A stretch of 64,000 nt of DNA from contig OX578280.1 of the NCBI GenBank assembly GCA_951217055.1, positions 2,418,001-2,482,000 on the forward strand, in the 5' to 3' direction. A model generated the notes under the pieces. That model did not search any database and was not told the DNA's origin. It saw only the letters and a list, made by a program, of their open reading frames with translations. Source of the DNA: Gerris lacustris. Lineage: Eukaryota > Arthropoda > Insecta > Hemiptera > Gerridae. Shown piece after piece: positions 35,581 to 46,271 of the stretch (the stretch's first letter is position 1; every line of letters begins with the position of its first letter). A program made the position numbers and the translations under genes.

Positions 35581-38500
35581 ACTGACAAAATACTTTTTTA
35601 AAAACAAAAACCAACAGTTAATTAAAAATTAAGTAATTTGTAAATAGCAATGCAATTACATATACCACACATAAAAAAGAAGAAACATACTTATAACACT
35701 TGTCGACCGTGTTGGTGAATATGATAGTCTTGCCCCTGAGAAGATTAAGTTTGACCAGAGTATAGAGGTAAGTAGCCTTATCGTCTTCCTCGGCGTACAG
35801 GTAGTAATGAGAGAGCTGAGTTATCGGTGCAAGATGAGGTTCTTCTAGACGTAGAGTTACAGCGTTCCTTAAAACTAATTTCTTCAAAAGAACCACCTGA
35901 TCTGAGAGTGTAGCGCTGGCAAGGCAAGCCTGGTACACTCGTGGTAAGTACCTACAAACAAACAAGACACATTCTATAAGTTATTGCACCAACCATTTAC
36001 TCTTCTTCTTTAAGAAAAAGTCAATGTTTTATCTTAATCTTAAGCATTTTTGTTGTGTGTGGCGCCTGGGGGGTCGATTCTGTAATTTTGAAACCTATCT
36101 TAATTTCATCATCATTTCCTTGACGAATCTCACTCTCATTTTCACTTTTCTCTCCGGACTCATTTGCGTTTAATTCTTGAAGAATTCTTAGAATTTCTTC
36201 GGGCTTAGAATAACTTTTATCCATAATAATAGGACAGGAAACTATAAAATAACTATTTATAGGCTCCGACCGGAGGAGAACTGAGAGACCTGTCTCACAG
36301 AGATGCACAGTAAAACAGAAACCATTCATTTACAGTTTATCAGTAAACCACAAAACTAATTATAAGAAAATGGCTGTACACTTCTTATCTTACCATATTA
36401 ACTGAAGAGCCATTTTAGTTTTGTATGATTTTTCATAAAATAAAGAGAAAAGTAAAGAGTACCACTAAATAATCTTAGGTTAAGAAAGTAGATCTAATCA
36501 CAAGTAAAACCAAAAATAAAATGTGCTTCCTCTATTAGAGTTATTCCTTCGGCTGCGCCTCGGGAATTTAAGAGTCTAATTCCCTCAGCTTCGCCTTGGG
36601 ATTTAGGGACTAATGGCTTACTTTACTCCCTAGGTGCATAAATAACTATTAATTACTCAAATCCAGGTATCTTTAAACTAAAAGTTGTGCAACGTAATTT
36701 ATTAACCATAGATGACATTAGAATAAAAAAACTACAAACGTGGAGGGAGGCTTCACTGCACAGACCTCTCTCTCCACCTTCTCGTACATAATAATAACAA
36801 AAGTATAATTTTTTGTTTCCAAACAATAGAAACTTACTTCAAACACTCACAGATATCTTTATTTAAAAGTGGTAGCAAGAGATCCTACACATTCTTTAAT
36901 ATTAAATGACATTTGAGTAAACTTAACATAAGTAGATATCTTATTTGGCACTTCTTTAGATTGCTACTCCCCTTATAAAAACGGAAGTGTGATATTCTTT
37001 TGTCCCAAAGTACATTGGACTAAACATCCTTTATCTTATTAGTTATTTAGTCTGTCATTTATATTCTACAAAAGAAAAACATAGCAGAGTAACAACCTAA
37101 AGAAGTATCGGTATCTTTTCATCTTTAAAAAAAATGATCTAATAATAAAAATATCAATTAATAATTTAGAATTACATAGAAAATGTTGAGCATACATAAA
37201 ACAAACAGTAATTTACACATTATTAAAGAATTTAAAATTTAATTTAACATTTTGAGCTTAACTTAAATGAACCATAATTTACGCATTTCACTATTGCATA
37301 AAAATACATAGGCAAATGAATTATTACTTTATTTAATACCTATTAATCAATACTATAAAATGGAATCTTACTAGTAACAAAATTTTCTAGAAAATTAGGC
37401 ATAATTAACAGAACCTGATTTAGGTTTTAAAATATTAAGAAAAAAAACTATGCAGAAAACCAATTATAGCATAGCAAGGCAGCGTGGAGACAACGTAGAA
37501 TTGATGAGAATAGCAGAGTTGAAACATCAGTAAAGAATGAGTGAAAATCTAGTCATGACAGAATAGAAACATGATACTAGACGTTCACTCATCCTCTAAC
37601 AATGCATGTCTTCATACTGTAGCACTCCTCCGATATCATATCTTCAGGCTCCTTCCTTAACTCGGCGACACCTTGCACTACATATCTACTTGACCATACT
37701 TACTAATTGGTCTTTGAAATGTACAATACAATTCATAGTAATATCTTAGCATAACAAACACAACTGAGTAATTTAATGCAAACGTACTTGATAATTTGTT
37801 TGATGTCTTCTTCGTGGCCGAAGGAAAAGACTAGATCGGCTTCATCTATGACAAGCATCTGAAGAGAGTTAGATATATCAAGGGTGCCCGCTTTCAAATG
37901 ATCTAAAGCTCGACCAGGTGTTGATACAACTATATCAGGTCGGCTAGCCAGCAAAGGTTTAACTGTGTTTATATCTCCCTGCAAATAAATATTAATATAA
38001 TTGATAAGTACGATAACAAATTGCACTTCTTGACTAAAAATAAATATAAACAATAGAAGCAATAAAATAACACTTAAACCTTAAAAAGAAAGATGAAAGC
38101 TAATCAAGGCTTTTCAGCATCTTACTACAGCATTATTTGAATAAAAGACACTTTCTTTCCGTTCATGCATTGTGGAAATCGGGATGCATCTTGTAATTGG
38201 AGATTTTCACGTGCATTTTCTTGAGTAAGAGACGTTGAGTGAGGTAACAACCTTTTTTCCACATCATTCTCTTTTAAGTATTGCAGAGATTGTACTTTTT
38301 TTATTTCCAATTCTCTGAATTTTACCAGGATATTACCACTGGGCCCTACTTTTTCATTCATTATCAGGAATTTTAACAATGATTAACAATAAGGACTTTT
38401 CTGATCTCTTTTAAATCAAACCTTACTTTTCTTTCTTTACTACTTCTTTTCCAGCATGGTGCCTATCTTAAAAATAGTTATTTATGCACCTAGGGAGTAA

Positions 38501-41500
38501 AGTAAGCCATTATTCCCTGAGCGAAAAAAGTTGGTTCTTGAGGCGATGCCGAAGGAATTAGACTCTTTAATTCCTGAGGCGCAGCCGAGGGAATTACTCT
38601 TAATTAGCTCCCAAGGTGCAGCCGAGGGAGATAATTATCGCGAGGGGAATAATGGCACTTTACTCACGAGGTACATACAATATTATATCTCCAGTAGGAA
38701 GAAAATACACATTTTTGTCCATAGCACAGTTTTTATTTATTATTTTAATAAATATCAATAATTATTAGAACCTTTAATAGCAGATATAAGAGATTCAATA
38801 TTAAAAACAAATAAGAATTGGAATTAAACTCAAATAGAAGGTTATTTAGATGCAGGTTATAATGTTGTAAACAAAGATAAACATGGTCAAAAAAGCGCAG
38901 TGCCGCCAACCTGATTTCAACAACTTCATTACATTAGCCATACATTTTCTACTATTTATAAAATAATTAAGTTGCAATCTTAACTTTTTCGCCCTACTTT
39001 CACTTTTTCTCCCTACTTTTTAAGTTCAGGGATAAAAAGACCTGTTTTAGTCCCTCTAAACTAATTCAAAATCATAACTTTTTTTCCCTACTGGAGATAA
39101 AATATTTTTATGAACAATATCCATTGTATACTGCCTTAATTTGTCATCTAAACAAGTATGTAAAAAGAAGAGAACAGAAGATTTTTGCAACATTGTGTGT
39201 CCAATATTCAATGCATATTTTTCCCAGATTTTTTAGTTTGACAATCAGGAATGCGTGTTATATACGAGGGTGTCTTACATTGGAAGCAGTACGGTATGAG
39301 TATATATATTTACTAAGCTATAAGAAACAAGATGGAGCTACAAACCTGCTGAGATATGTTAACAATGTTGACGTCCTTGGAACATTTGGTAGTAAGAAGA
39401 CGGAGGTGTGAATGGATCTGCTTGCAGAGCTCTCTACTAGGGGATAATATTAGAGATACGATCCCATCTCCTCTAGAGGCCTAAAACATAACATAATTAA
39501 GTCATTATACCACCTTAACATTAAAAGCTTCTAGATATTATACATTCGGCTCATTGGTTGAAATCTCTTCAAAAATATTTGTTCATACTATTTGCAGCAG
39601 AGACAAGAATTCAAATACTATCATATTTTGGTATTAGTCAGTAATAAATTCAGGAACCGGTGAGTGCCAAAACCAACTATATCGAGGTATATCTAAAGAT
39701 AATGTAGACATGGAAAAGGAATAATGGAAATACATCAACTATTTGTAGAGACTAGAATTAATACAGTAGAACCTCGCTTACACGACAACCTCAATTACAA
39801 GTGCAATTATCAAATCATCTTGAGATTGCCATAAAACATAATGTTAAGTTAACCTCTATAACACGACTATTATTATCCTAACAACCTCAATAACACGGAT
39901 TTTTTCATATTCACAACGTAACTCAGAACCTCTATAACTAGTCGTTTTGAGAAGTTAACCTCTACAACTCAACTCAATACAGGAATGGGTCGACCTTGAA
40001 CAAGTCTATACTTGAAAACCCCGCCCATTAACCTCGATAACACGACTGATAGCCAAAATAACCTTGATAACACAACCCTCAACAAAAAGAGCACCTCGAT
40101 AACAAGACTGTTTGCCTAATCCCCTTTGAGACACTTCTTATCGAGAATCTACTGTACTACCATCCTTAGATAGTTGTCATTAATTCTTTGTGGCACCTGA
40201 GATAAGTGATACAACCAACTAGTACAAATTAATTGGACATTAATGGAGATGCATTAATGTTGTTTAATACTACCATACAAGTAGTTTACTACAAGAGGGT
40301 TAGATGATTACAGTGTGTGAGTAACCAATTGTGGCTTTTGACACTCAGGTTGGCCAAGTGATAAAAGGAAAAGCTTCTAGGCCTGTATGAGGCACAGGGC
40401 GAGTAAGATTTTTGTTTGCCTAGTTGGCCCAGCCTTCTAGAATTCAAATCAACTGTCTAAAGCCACCACCTGTAATACAAACTATAGGCTAATCTAAAGG
40501 CAACACTTAAATCATTTATAAATTAGAAGAATCGTATGCCTCTGTCCTCAAGGCCCGCCCATTTTTCTAAGCACCTCCCCAATAATTGTGTATACACAAA
40601 AATTGTGAATCACTACATATTCTTTGTAGTTAGAGTCAAATGTTTTCTAGTGCATTGACGTGGGAAAGTAAAAAAAAATGGTGGAAACATTGAGAGCTTA
40701 AGACTTAAAAATCCTTAACTCTCATAGGCTCCCGATCTTAACACTTGGAGTCTAAACTACTGGACTGATTTTGACAAAATTTAGAATACATAAGCAAGAT
40801 AGAGGGGGGGGACACGTTTCACACCCACTTCAAACTTGCCTACGCTCGACCTATCAAAGTTATATCCAAAGAATTATATATTTTTGTAATCAGCTCGAAG
40901 TACACTTTCATATGATACTCCTCACGGTGTCGAAAAAAAATAAAACATATTAACCCTTTCAGTCTTTTTAGCCTAATTTTTTTGAAAAATATTTTTTTTA
41001 AGTCGCTATATTTTTAAAATATGTGGGTAGGTACACATACATGCCAAATTTCAAAGTGATAGGACGAAAGGTGTAGCTGTGAGAGCACGCGAGAAGACGG
41101 ACAGACAGACACACGCAGGAAAATATAAGGGTCCTTGGTTTTGCCTACAGACCCTAAAAAATTATTTCTTGAAAAAAGTTTCAGCAATTTTGAATAAAAA
41201 AAATTTCTAAAATGCAGTCCATTTAAATAAGAATCTAACAATATAAGCTGCTTTCTTGGTAAAAACCTAGTTCCTGAGAAAATAGTTTTAAACATGGACG
41301 GAGAGAGGCCGTGTTCGATTCCCTACAGAGGAAAAGTTATTTTATGATACATTTTGATGAAATGTTCAATAGTAATAAAATGTACCTAAGAAAACTTGAA
41401 AACTAATAAATGGTAATTACAAAATCGTATATGAGAAAGTTTGTCTGAGTTGTCTCGGAACAATTTTTTTTATTTTTCTTTGCTGTCAAGGCACTTGCTA

Positions 41501-43428
41501 CAAACTGTAGCAGGAAATTGATCAGTTTTAACTGAATGAAACATACCAGCTGATCTACCCGACCTCAGAGTATGCTCAGAATCACTAACTAGATCGAGCA
41601 GCGATTAGTTTCCTTCAAATAATTCTAGTTGCCGAAGGGTCCTATGAAAGGCAGCAGTCGACAAGCTTATAAATAAAAACTGCATTTAGTTCGTGTGAAA
41701 AGCACTCGCACTGACAAGTTCCCACATTAAAAAAGCTAAAATTTTAATTGTTATTAAGTGTGTTTTTATTAAAATAAAATGTTTACAAAATCACTGTAAC
41801 AAAGTAAAAAAAAAAAAAGTACTTTTATAGAAAAGGGCCCCCATTTTTGTTTTTTATACAGAAGAGTTTATATCCCTTAGTCTAACTACCTATTAAGATA
41901 AAGGGATATTCAGTCCAATATGCTTTGAGACAAAAGGAATATCACACTTTTGCATAAAAAAAGTGTGTATTCGGTTGTCAGAAGGTATATTAGATTAAAA
42001 AAAAAGTGGGGGGCCCTTTTCCATAAAAGTGCCGTAAAAAATGTTTCTAACTTTTAAATGAAGCACCAGGAAGGTAACTAACTAAACTAAACAAGGTTAG
42101 GCTTGAAGCAGTCACGACTGCTCTGGTCAACTGCCATAACCAAGTTTAAGAATGAAGTCAGCCGTTAAGTTAACTAGGGCTTTCCAGGCGCTCTCATTAC
42201 TTCTCAGTCGACCTGGTTAGTAATGCCATAACCACCCATAGATACCTACAATATACTGGTGGACAGCTATTGACTTCCCATTCCCAAACTTCTGATCTAG
42301 GCGCCATTATCCTTGTATTCAGTTTTGACCAATTAAAACAAAACCTTGTTTGAAACCCCAGAAATAATATGTCGACATGAGAAAATAAATACCAAAAACG
42401 GCTAATATTAAGTTAAAGCTACGTTCGAGAATCGCTTGGCGAGGCAACATTGTTTAATTTGTGCACTTAGGGAGATTAAAAACAGTACAGTACCTTGGTC
42501 AATCGTTACATTTGTATGATTTAAACATTTGAGAAATGATATATGTATGATTGGTTCATAGGAGAGTTGATATCCCTTTGTCAAAAAAATACGTTGGAGT
42601 GAGGCCCCGCGCCCTGCCATCTTTTCTATAAACCGCCTCATATTCTTAAGATTTACCCCAAAAACTCCCAACTGATTTTACAGCTCGGATATATCATAGA
42701 AGGAAAATAAAACATTAATAGAGAAAAAATATAACATAAATGCAAACCATGGAATAAACCTCAATGTAAAGGCATGTCCTAGACATACATGCGATTCAAA
42801 AACATGTTTCAACCAACTCTAATCTAAGAAAGCATCTTGGAAGCCGTCATAGCGCATAAAATGTTATTATTCTTCTATATCTCAAAAACATTACCACACA
42901 AGGTACTTTAATCAAGTACCTAGTTTAAAGCATCTAATCCAGCGTGTTCACTTCGAATAATAGATAATAGTGAGAGATGTAATAAACATATAATAATAAA
43001 ACATGGGTTTAGCAGCCCGTGAAACACAAACAATTCAAAATAAGTGGCAAATAAAGAGATGTGGGCATTACCAGCTTGGCGTTTAAGACTTTCTGAATCG
43101 CAGGAATACCGAAGGCACCAGTTTTGCCGGAACCAGTGCGAGCTCTCATGAGAACATCTTTGCCTTCTAGTAGCAGAGGGATCGCACGCTCTTGAATCAA
43201 AGTAGGCTGGACCCAACTGAGCTTGGCTATAGCCTGCAAAGAAAACAACAACACGATCCATCGTAAATAAACTCGAATAACATAGAAACTAGGACACGGC
43301 CGACAATGGATTCGGCGTTAATGAGAGTAAATTGGTTACACATAGCTGACCTTCAAGATCCTGTCGTCGAGTTCCATCTCGTGGAAATTCTTCGGGCAGT
43401 AATCGGCATCGTCGTTCGGTTCCGCCAT
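22764..43428 (-). CDS. DDX56: DDX56, nucleolar DEAD-box ATP-dependent RNA helicase (11 exons)
   Basis: Eleven exons join in consistent phase into 590 codons plus TAA. DDX56 is a nucleolar helicase needed for late steps of 60S ribosome assembly. Helicase motifs: Q motif region WVQPTLIQ (33-40), motif I ARTGSGKT (57-64), Ia SPSREL (93-98), Ib TPGR (145-148), II DEAD (170-173), III SAT (201-203), V SRGIDF (353-358) and [10 protein letters not shown] (378-385). The DDX56-specific C-terminal part includes [13 protein letters not shown], the [13 protein letters not shown] segment, and [11 protein letters not shown]. The tail ends in RKRRRRK, a likely nuclear or nucleolar signal. The family member in humans is 547 aa, so the length fits. 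The start is the ATG at 43426-43428, before 25 residues leading to MELDDRILK. Exon order runs right to left: 43351-43428, 43072-43233, 39346-39480, 37788-37978, 35691-35951, 32753-32944, 31775-31922, 29531-29631, 28662-28803, 24530-24823, 22764-22832. The last two exons are duplicated downstream. Confidence 0.95.
23127..23893. mobile_element. Pogo/Tigger-like element, family B, copy 2
   Basis: It lies in DDX56 intron 10, flanked by TA. The undisturbed TA target is visible in the duplicate at 11446-11447. The ends are cagtagagtctcg and gagactctactg. Confidence 0.88.
24530..24823 (-). CDS. DDX56: DDX56 exon 10
   Basis: 98 codons, phase 0 at both ends. It contains an acidic E/D stretch (EPLDEEDEE) and a K-rich segment. 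The donor is GTGATT, a weak 5' splice site, but the phase and protein match with exon 11 support it. A GTTCAG alternative 21 bases upstream would break the frame. Confidence 0.88.
24953..25297. repeat. Inserted block private to the proximal duplicate, with ATGT microsatellite
   Basis: The distal copy reads directly from aagtttctt to tatatttgaag. Here about 335 bases intervene, including a (gtat)n tract at about 24997-25032. The ends are not defined enough to name an element. It lies in DDX56 intron 9. Confidence 0.6.
25315..25603. mobile_element. TIR MITE family D, copy 2
   Basis: The same element as 16632-16890, TA-flanked. It contains a 27-base G run (25535-25561) that is much shorter in the other copy. 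Confidence 0.8.
25729..26725. mobile_element. piggyBac-like non-autonomous element P1 (997 bp)
   Basis: TTAA flanks both sides (25725-25728, 26726-26729). The ends are ccctttcggcactg and cagtactgaaaggg. The interior has no transposase. TTAA duplication and CCC ends are the piggyBac pattern. It lies in DDX56 intron 9. Confidence 0.8.
26726..27460. other. DDX56 intron 9, AT-rich part
   Basis: No gene or repeat boundary is recognised. Confidence 0.5.
27461..28545. mobile_element. Unclassified element G, long copy
   Basis: It shares its left start (gtggtgtcgcgggacacccg), the following cacactgctaagtacg block and its right end (ccataag.aacttcgtt) with 10304-10705. It is about 1.1 kb, with a GA-rich tract at about 27825-27870. 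No coding sequence is recognised. Confidence 0.6.
28662..28803 (-). CDS. DDX56: DDX56 exon 9
   Basis: Encodes [15 protein letters not shown] to NSNRLK, 47 codons after the split lysine. It is the DDX56-specific helical region beyond the helicase core. Donor AAG|GTTAGT. Confidence 0.93.
29230..29462 (-). repeat. Fragment of foldback family F
   Basis: It contains catgccaaatttgtcaaaat, gcgtctgcacagacaa and ggacctcaaaa blocks matching one arm of the element at 17388-18664. It lies in DDX56 intron 8. Confidence 0.6.
29531..29631 (-). CDS. DDX56: DDX56 exon 8
   Basis: A short exon encoding [15 protein letters not shown] to NESIF plus two bases of the next codon. CAG acceptor and strong GTAAGT donor. 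It follows motif VI and closes the second RecA-like domain. Confidence 0.9.
29821..30631. mobile_element. Pogo/Tigger-like element, family B, copy 3
   Basis: TA-flanked, with ends caatagagtctcc and gagactctactg. It lies in DDX56 intron 7. The 5' CAG of the family is CAA here. A 116-residue frame inside has no recognisable domain. Confidence 0.8.
30793..31364. mobile_element. piggyBac-like MITE P2 (572 bp)
   Basis: TTAA flanks both sides (30789-30792, 31365-31368). The ends are ccttcgagcgct and agcgctcgaagg. The subterminal motif ggcggcatttacacc is inverted at the right side. It lies in DDX56 intron 7. Confidence 0.8.
31775..31922 (-). CDS. DDX56: DDX56 exon 7
   Basis: Carries motif V (SRGIDF) and motif VI (HRAGRTAR). 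GTGAGT donor. The acceptor TTAAG has little pyrimidine tract, but the frame (AA|G lysine) and protein continuity support it. Confidence 0.92.
31923..32752 (-). other. DDX56 intron 6
   Basis: AT-rich, with a C-run at about 32661-32674. A ttctaggg-TTAA at about 32335-32346 resembles a lone piggyBac-type end. Otherwise empty. Confidence 0.55.
32753..32944 (-). CDS. DDX56: DDX56 exon 6
   Basis: Encodes [20 protein letters not shown] and [19 protein letters not shown], the motif IV region of RecA domain 2, then a lysine-rich linker. The donor is GTAGGT. The in-frame TAG overlapping it lies in the intron. Confidence 0.93.
32945..35690 (-). other. DDX56 intron 5
   Basis: 2.7 kb of AT-rich DNA with a TA microsatellite (about 33001-33022), a G run (about 34073-34093) and a T run (about 35549-35574). 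No gene or defined transposon is recognised. Confidence 0.55.
35691..35951 (-). CDS. DDX56: DDX56 exon 5
   Basis: Encodes [19 protein letters not shown] with motif III (SAT), then the start of RecA domain 2 up to [10 protein letters not shown]. Phase 2 at both ends, donor GTATGT. Confidence 0.94.
35952..37787 (-). other. DDX56 intron 4
   Basis: It contains a GC-rich repeat arm at 36536-36651 that is inverted relative to 38473-38602. A 102-codon frame near 36021-36329 has no recognised domain and is taken as intronic. Confidence 0.6.
36536..36651 (-). repeat. Repeat J, left arm flanking exon 4
   Basis: Contains cggctgcgcctcggg and ccctaggtgcataaataact. Its reverse complement is present at 38473-38602. 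A related copy is at about 55148-55290. Confidence 0.75.
37788..37978 (-). CDS. DDX56: DDX56 exon 4
   Basis: Encodes motif Ib (TPGR) and the catalytic DEAD box within [14 protein letters not shown]. The donor GTACGT leaves a split lysine codon. Confidence 0.95.
37979..39345 (-). other. DDX56 intron 3
   Basis: It holds the right arm of repeat J at 38473-38602 and AT-rich DNA. Short frames at 38125-38379 and 39124-39411 are not recognised. Confidence 0.55.
38473..38602 (+). repeat. Repeat J, right arm flanking exon 4
   Basis: Contains cacctagggagtaaagtaag and ggcgcagccgaggg, inverse to 36536-36651. Confidence 0.75.
39346..39480 (-). CDS. DDX56: DDX56 exon 3
   Basis: 45 codons encoding [18 protein letters not shown] to NISQQ, with motif Ia. 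Phase 0 at both ends, CAG|GTTTGT donor. It carries the sequence needed between exons 2 and 4 and was found by following the family order. Confidence 0.92.
39764..40154 (+). mobile_element. Pogo/Tc1-like MITE, family C, copy 2
   Basis: TA on both sides. It begins cagtagaacctcgcttacac and ends tcgagaatctactg. It is filled with short repeats of aacctc.ataacacgac type. Confidence 0.85.
40650..41480. repeat. Degraded foldback family F copy
   Basis: Contains gtctaaactactggactgat, atttaaataagaatctaaca and a B-box-like gttcgattccc, all matching the element at 17388-18664. It also has gacggacagacagac blocks. Confidence 0.55.
41818..42031. mobile_element. Short TIR element (about 214 bp)
   Basis: The inverted ends are acttttatagaaaagggccc on the left and gggcccttttccataaaagt on the right. 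Non-coding. Confidence 0.65.
43072..43233 (-). CDS. DDX56: DDX56 exon 2
   Basis: 54 codons, [14 protein letters not shown] to KVLNAKL. Holds the Q motif and Walker A motif ARTGSGKT. Phase 0, donor CTG|GTAATG. Confidence 0.95.
43351..43428 (-). CDS. DDX56: DDX56 exon 1 (start codon)
   Basis: 26 codons from [10 protein letters not shown] to MELDDRILK, the usual leader before the Q motif. The ATG has G at +4. Donor AAG|GTCAGC, phase 0. It was missed as an ORF because it is short. Confidence 0.88.
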
Positions 43429-43650
43429 CGTAAATTAACAGAAGAAACGAAGCCGGTAACTATAAAACACGAAGAGATGCAAATATACTGCTATATTTGG
43501 AAGAAAACGCTATGTACACGTACACGTGGTCATGTTGGAAGCTGAAAGCCAAAGAAAAATGGCGGACGGACAGCGGCGCAACAGGGGTTTCAGGAACAAA
43601 AGAGGGGGAACAATAAATACTAACGCGCATGCCCGTAAACGGACTTTTCA
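43429..43650 (-). promoter_or_regulatory. DDX56 5' UTR and probable promoter region
   Basis: Sequence just upstream of the start codon, less AT-rich than its surroundings and with several CpGs. No TATA box or initiator is certain. Confidence 0.35.
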
Positions 43651-43927
43651 TTTTTATTTTATTTTATTTATAATTCCAGATACCTGTTTTTAATATTTAT
43701 CTGTCTTATAAATAAATATTTTTTTATCAATAAATTTACACAAATAAGTATCTTTAACTATAAATATCGGATTCAATATATATATCTTTATTTAGATTTC
43801 ACCAATTCCCGGCAACAAAGAGAACCGCAAATTATGAATCAACCATATATATATTTTTAACTTTTTTGAATTGCTTCGCCTTTCATCTTTGATAAGTCAC
43901 TTTCTATTGACAAAAGAGTTTTAAATA

Positions 43928-44055
43928 CTTTTTACTTTCTCATATAAAGAGAAAGTATTGTGATGGCGCGCAAATTCGATTTTGAGATTTTGATGGATTT
44001 ACACGTTTTGAGGTCCCATGAGTCAAAAAAAGTGATTTTTAAAAAATGTCTGTTA
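43928..44055 (+). repeat. Fragment of foldback family F (one end)
   Basis: Starts tactttctcatataaagag and continues through gatggcgcg and gatttacacgttttgaggtc, as at 17388. Confidence 0.75.
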
Positions 44056-44792
44056 GTCCAGGCAAATAAGGAATAATAGGGGAAATAATTTATAAAGTTT
44101 TGAAACTTTGTGAAAACACTCTTAAGGGGTGTAGTTGTACGAAACAGTAAAGTTCCCCCCTCTTGGGAGGGCGCGTCCCCCCCTCCCCCCTCCTTAAAGT
44201 TAGAAATTTACTTTTTTTTCAGTTTATATGCAATACGGCTTATTTTTTTTGAAGAAAAGTGTTATTACCAAAAATATGTTTCACATAATTCTGCACAAAA
44301 AAGGTCCTATGCATGTTTGAAGTGAGACAAACCGTTTCGAAATTTTGTAGTATGAAAAAGATAAACAATTCATTTTGCAAACCAACATATTTAATAAAAA
44401 AAACTCTTCTGATTTTAATGAAATTTGGATGGTAGGTCATAATTAGTCAATTGTTGATCCCATATAAGTTTCAACCTTCTATGCCCATTTTTTTATCTTC
44501 CACATGAGCACAAACATACATTTATTTACACCTATATCTTCAAAAGTACCTGATTATTATGAATTATGGATGGTTTGTCGAATGTAGCCTGCGGATAGCC
44601 CCAAATTAATTTTATTGCTTTTTTAGGGGCTTTAATAAGTTCTCCGAAGTTTTCTTGTTCCCTCATTTCACCTTTAACCCTGCACTTCTAACACTACGTC
44701 TCTGAGGCGTACATGCTGACTTAAATGAGTTGTAAATAAGTAAGAAAGTAGGCAACCAAAAGAAGAAATAGGTATGATGTGTGTGTAATATG
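44056..44792. other. Intergenic spacer
   Basis: C-rich patch around 44153-44193, otherwise AT-rich. Nothing is recognised. Confidence 0.45.
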
Positions 44793-45199
44793 GGGGATGA
44801 GTGGGACAGTTGGGGATGAATGGGACTTACTGTCCAACTCATCCCTCGACGCCATTTTTTTAAAAACAACACAAACAACATTGGAACCCATTGTTCCACT
44901 GTAAGCAATCAAAGTGATTTGTAATCATGAATAAATCCATTACAAGGTAAATATAGTAGAAACTCCGAAGAATATTGCAGAGGGGCTGGGTCTCAAATTT
45001 GACATCAGCTTGCCTCTAAATCGAATTTATTTTTTTAAAAATCAATGGTAATCAACAAGACATGAGACCACTTGAGGGATTGAATAGCAACTGAAGGGCT
45101 ACTGACTGGTCCACCAGGGTTCCTAATCTCACCTTCTTTTCAACCAAAAACAGCAGTGTCCAATTCATCCCACTGTCCCAACCAACCCCGCTCTCCCCT
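44793..45199. repeat. TIR-like repeat with GGGATGA-GGGACA ends
   Basis: The left end has ggggatgagtgggacagttg and the right end has caattcatcccactgtccc in inverse orientation. This resembles a transposon with degraded ends. The superfamily is not assigned. Confidence 0.5.
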
Positions 45200-46271
45200 A
45201 CCCTCAATGTGAATTTAGATATGACAATATCAGTGTTGTCATTTATTTTAATTTACATGGTTTTCATGACAACTATATTAATGTTAAATTTTTATAGTTA
45301 AAGTGATCAAATTTTCATATTACAATATTATTCAGTGAAGTTATTTTTTACTTATATTTCTAATCATAGTTTAGAATTAAACAGTTTACTCAACTTAAAG
45401 TAGAAAGTAAGGAAGTCAGTTAAGTATTGAGATGAAACCCCATTACGAAGACGTCGCCTCCAGTATCCTTTCTAGTAGGGAATACACATCTAAACAACTG
45501 TCTCAGCCATAAAATTATCTAATTAAAGAAAAAATAATCTGCCAATACATGTGTCACACAGCTATATCGTAAATTTTAATGATTTTATGCTATAAAAACT
45601 TATTATTATCCAATATATTTCATTTTCCCCCATTTTTTTGAAAATCTGTCAAAATTGTTTTGATTTTTTTTACATGTATTAAAGTATCAAATTAGCAACA
45701 TTTTTTAATAAATTTAGTTCAAATTTTAGTAAAGTTATGGTAAAAATATCACAATTTGTTTAATATTTTACTTTATAAGGCGATAACTAAAGCTACAATA
45801 AAATAGTGGTAAATGTGTGATAAAATAAAATAGGCGCCAACAATTATATGTCGATTACAAGGATATAAAGAACTATTCAATTGCTAAGCTAGAATACTTG
45901 AAATTGTTTTCTCATTAAAAAAAAAAAAGTTAAAGGAGAAAAATAATCATAAGTGATCCAAAAAATTGCATTTTTGGGATTTGCTGACGGATACCAACCT
46001 TCTGCCATCTGATGTGGTTTTGTTATTCCTTTCTTATTTACATATTTCTTTATTTTCGCCTTTATGACCCATCTGATTGTCTCTATTGCTGTCTGATACG
46101 TCACTTACACATTTGTATCACTGGCACCACATTGAAGAAATACCATTATTATTGATAAGAGAGTTCTTACTGTCAAACCATTTTTTTTTTTTTTTATAAT
46201 CACCTTAGTGGTGCTTTGGGAAATTTCCAGCCTTACCAGTGCCCCCTCTGTCCCTGCACACATTTCATTAA
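45200..46271. other. Intergenic spacer
   Basis: AT-rich with long A and T runs. No gene is recognised. Confidence 0.45.

Larger units (their letters stand above)
39481..43071 (-). other. DDX56 intron 2 with repeats
   Basis: The largest intron (3.6 kb). It includes a family C MITE, foldback family F remnants (about 40650-41480) and a 214-bp TIR element. No additional exon is recognised. Confidence 0.6.

Noticed and set aside
36021..36329. 102-codon frame in DDX56 intron 4 as an extra exon
   Set aside because: Adding it would break the helicase core between the DEAD box and motif III, and exons 4 and 5 already join in phase.
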